Shown piece by piece: positions 63,055 to 64,000 of a stretch of 64,000 bases of DNA (position 1 is its first letter; every line of letters begins with the position of its first letter). Made by a program: the position numbers and the translations under genes. Below the pieces are notes generated by a model. The model was given only the letters and a program-made list of their open reading frames with translations, did not search any database and was not told the origin of the DNA. This DNA is from Glutamicibacter uratoxydans (GTDB taxonomy: Bacteria > Actinomycetota > Actinomycetes > Actinomycetales > Micrococcaceae): positions 142,440 to 206,439 of the forward strand of contig NZ_BJNY01000008.1 in the NCBI RefSeq assembly GCF_006539925.1, written 5' to 3'.

Positions 63055-63088
63055 AACGCGCACCACTGATATATCAGTGATGCGCGTT
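63055..63088 (-). terminator. gntR terminator that contains a GntR-type operator
   Basis: A 34-base inverted repeat with a single mismatch (63063/63080) has the core CACTGATATATCAGTG at 63064-63079. On the minus strand, the hairpin is followed by a T-run (63051-63056), so it fits a strong intrinsic terminator for gntR (stop at 63135). It also sits just upstream of the YkvI-like gene start and shares its TGATATATCA core with the site at 63904. Confidence 0.75.
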
Positions 63089-63134
63089 ACACGTTACGGA
63101 GTGGGTTTGCCGGATTCAAACTGTTACGAACCCT

Positions 63135-63791
63135 TTAGAGCACTGATCGCACGGTTTTTTCGAAGTTGAGGATGTGCTCGCCTGCCATGGCCGCCGCGGC
63201 CTCGCTGTCGCCGGCCAGGATCAGGTCGATCAGTGTGACGTGCTCCGAGATGTGCTGGTGGATATCGGGCAGCCGGTTGAGCACCATGCACCAGATGCGC
63301 GTGGCGAGATTATCGAGCCGCACCAGGGCTTCTTCAAGGTGGTGGTTGTTGGCGGCCTGGTAGATCAGACGGTGGACTTTGAGGTCGAACTCGATGAGCT
63401 GGCGGTGGTCGTGCAGGCTGTCGAGGCCGCTGATGGCTTCCCGTGTTTTCTCCAGCTCCTCGCGGTAGATGCCGCCCTTTTCTTCTGCGGCGCGGCGGGT
63501 TGCGAGGCTTTCGAGGGAGAAGCGCACATCTGAGATGGAAGCGAGCTCGGTGACGTCCACGCCGGTGGCGAAGGTGCCGCGGCGTGGATAAGAAACCACG
63601 AGGTGGTCGATTTCCAGGCGCTTGAGCGCTTCGCGCATGGGAGTACGTCCGGTGCCCAGATCCGCAGCGAGGGCCGCTTCGTTGATCGGGTCGCCGGGGG
63701 CGATGTCCAGCATAATGAGGCGGTCGCGCAGAATCCGGTAGGAGCGCTCTGCCATTGATTCGCTGTCCGCAATTTCGGCTGTAGTCGTCAT
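63135..63791 (-). CDS. GntR regulator, FadR/FCD subfamily (copy 2)
   Basis: A 218-residue regulator. The winged helix-turn-helix has NEAALAADLGTGRTPMREALKRLE and VSYPRRGTFAT. The FCD domain has histidines in DLKVHRLIYQAANN, HISEHVTLID and GEHILNFEKT. It is near-identical in the recognition region to the regulator at 45795-46472. ATG 63791 follows AAAGGAG by ten bases; upstream ATGs at 63818 and 63857 lack this. It is divergent from the gene at 63946 and presumably controls that gene, itself and the YkvI-like gene through TGATATATCA sites. Confidence 0.88.
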   Translation of the reverse strand: MTTTAEIADSESMAERSYRILRDRLIMLDIAPGDPINEAALAADLGTGRTPMREALKRLEIDHLVVSYPRRGTFATGVDVTELASISDVRFSLESLATRRAAEEKGGIYREELEKTREAISGLDSLHDHRQLIEFDLKVHRLIYQAANNHHLEEALVRLDNLATRIWCMVLNRLPDIHQHISEHVTLIDLILAGDSEAAAAMAGEHILNFEKTVRSVL

Positions 63792-63903
63792 TTGTGTAGT
63801 ACTCCTTTCATAACTCATTCTGCCTTGGTTTGCCTTTTGGGGGAAATGTTTTCTCAACCTATTGACTCAGTGTGATCTCAGCCATACGCTAGTGGTAAAT
63901 CCT

Positions 63904-63913
63904 TGATATATCA
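63904..63913. promoter_or_regulatory. GntR box between gntR and downstream gene
   Basis: The perfect palindrome TGATATATCA, in the wider context TTGATATATCAG, lies in the 154-base divergent gap, 33 bases before ATG 63946. The same ten-base core recurs at 63067-63076. Confidence 0.6.
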
Positions 63914-63945
63914 GTTGTCTATAAGACGTTCGAAGGAATCGACTC

Positions 63946-64000
63946 ATGGCAGAATTGCAGACCTTGGTGCCAACCTCCCTAACTGAAGACTTGAGCACCC
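63946..64000 (+). CDS. 5' end of an unidentified gene, cut by window edge
   Basis: ATG 63946 is preceded by AAGGAA eight bases upstream. The first 18 codons encode MAELQTLVPTSLTEDLST and the frame remains open to the edge. This is too short to name a family. From its place after betaine and dimethylglycine genes, and divergent from GntR, a step in sarcosine or serine metabolism would be logical (inference). Confidence 0.5.
   Translation, partial: MAELQTLVPTSLTEDLST

Overview
The window is high-GC, gene-dense DNA with short intergenic gaps, many 4-bp ATGA overlaps, GTG/TTG starts, many lipoprotein signals and perfect-stem bidirectional terminators. This points to an actinobacterium. The large flavoprotein at 47.5-50.0 kb closely resembles the dimethylglycine oxidase of Arthrobacter globiformis, so Arthrobacter, Glutamicibacter or another Micrococcaceae is the best guess (inference from recalled family sequences; no search was run). 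I found no rRNA, tRNA, CRISPR array, prophage or insertion sequence.

Layout. 0-5.2 kb: end of an LtrA-type membrane protein, a ketosteroid-dehydrogenase-like flavoprotein divergent from a TetR regulator, and a ClC/K+-channel pair. 5.2-8.8 kb: a methionine ABC importer (metI, metN and two tandem metQ lipoproteins). 9.2-14.1 kb: lipoproteins, an ABC exporter and hypotheticals. 14.1-18.3 kb: a scattered urate group (lipoprotein-type 5-hydroxyisourate hydrolase, MFS transporter plus OHCU decarboxylase, nucleobase deaminase). 18.7-20.2 kb: an AAA+ ATPase. 20.3-29.3 kb: an eight-gene co-directional run of membrane proteins with one amidohydrolase. 29.4-32.8 kb: LuxR regulator, CDF transporter, IclR regulator. 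33.3-37.1 kb: a glyoxylate/ureide operon (malate synthase, CitE-like aldolase, ureidoglycine aminohydrolase). 37.3-40.7 kb: secreted protein, small membrane protein, thiol peroxidase, SDR. 40.9-44.3 kb: etfBA plus a membrane cytochrome b. 45.8-64 kb: glycine-betaine catabolism.

The betaine region reads as a pathway. A BCCT carrier imports betaine or a related compound. A Rieske oxygenase with its ferredoxin reductase (GbcA/GbcB-like) demethylates betaine to dimethylglycine and releases formaldehyde. A zinc formaldehyde dehydrogenase oxidises the formaldehyde. Dimethylglycine oxidase passes the next methyl group to tetrahydrofolate. FolD, an FchA-type cyclohydrolase and PurU convert the folate-bound C1 to formate and recover tetrahydrofolate. 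The local FolD has isoleucine in place of the lysine needed for cyclohydrolase activity, which would explain why fchA sits in the same operon. Two closely similar FadR-type GntR regulators bracket the region, and GATAT/ATATC-type palindromes lie near three of its promoters.

Other points of interest are a cytochrome b whose N-terminal arm carries three evenly spaced 16-residue repeats, a predicted lipoprotein form of a normally cytosolic urate-pathway enzyme, a GntR-box palindrome that also looks like a terminator, and an MFS protein that appears to lack one transmembrane segment.
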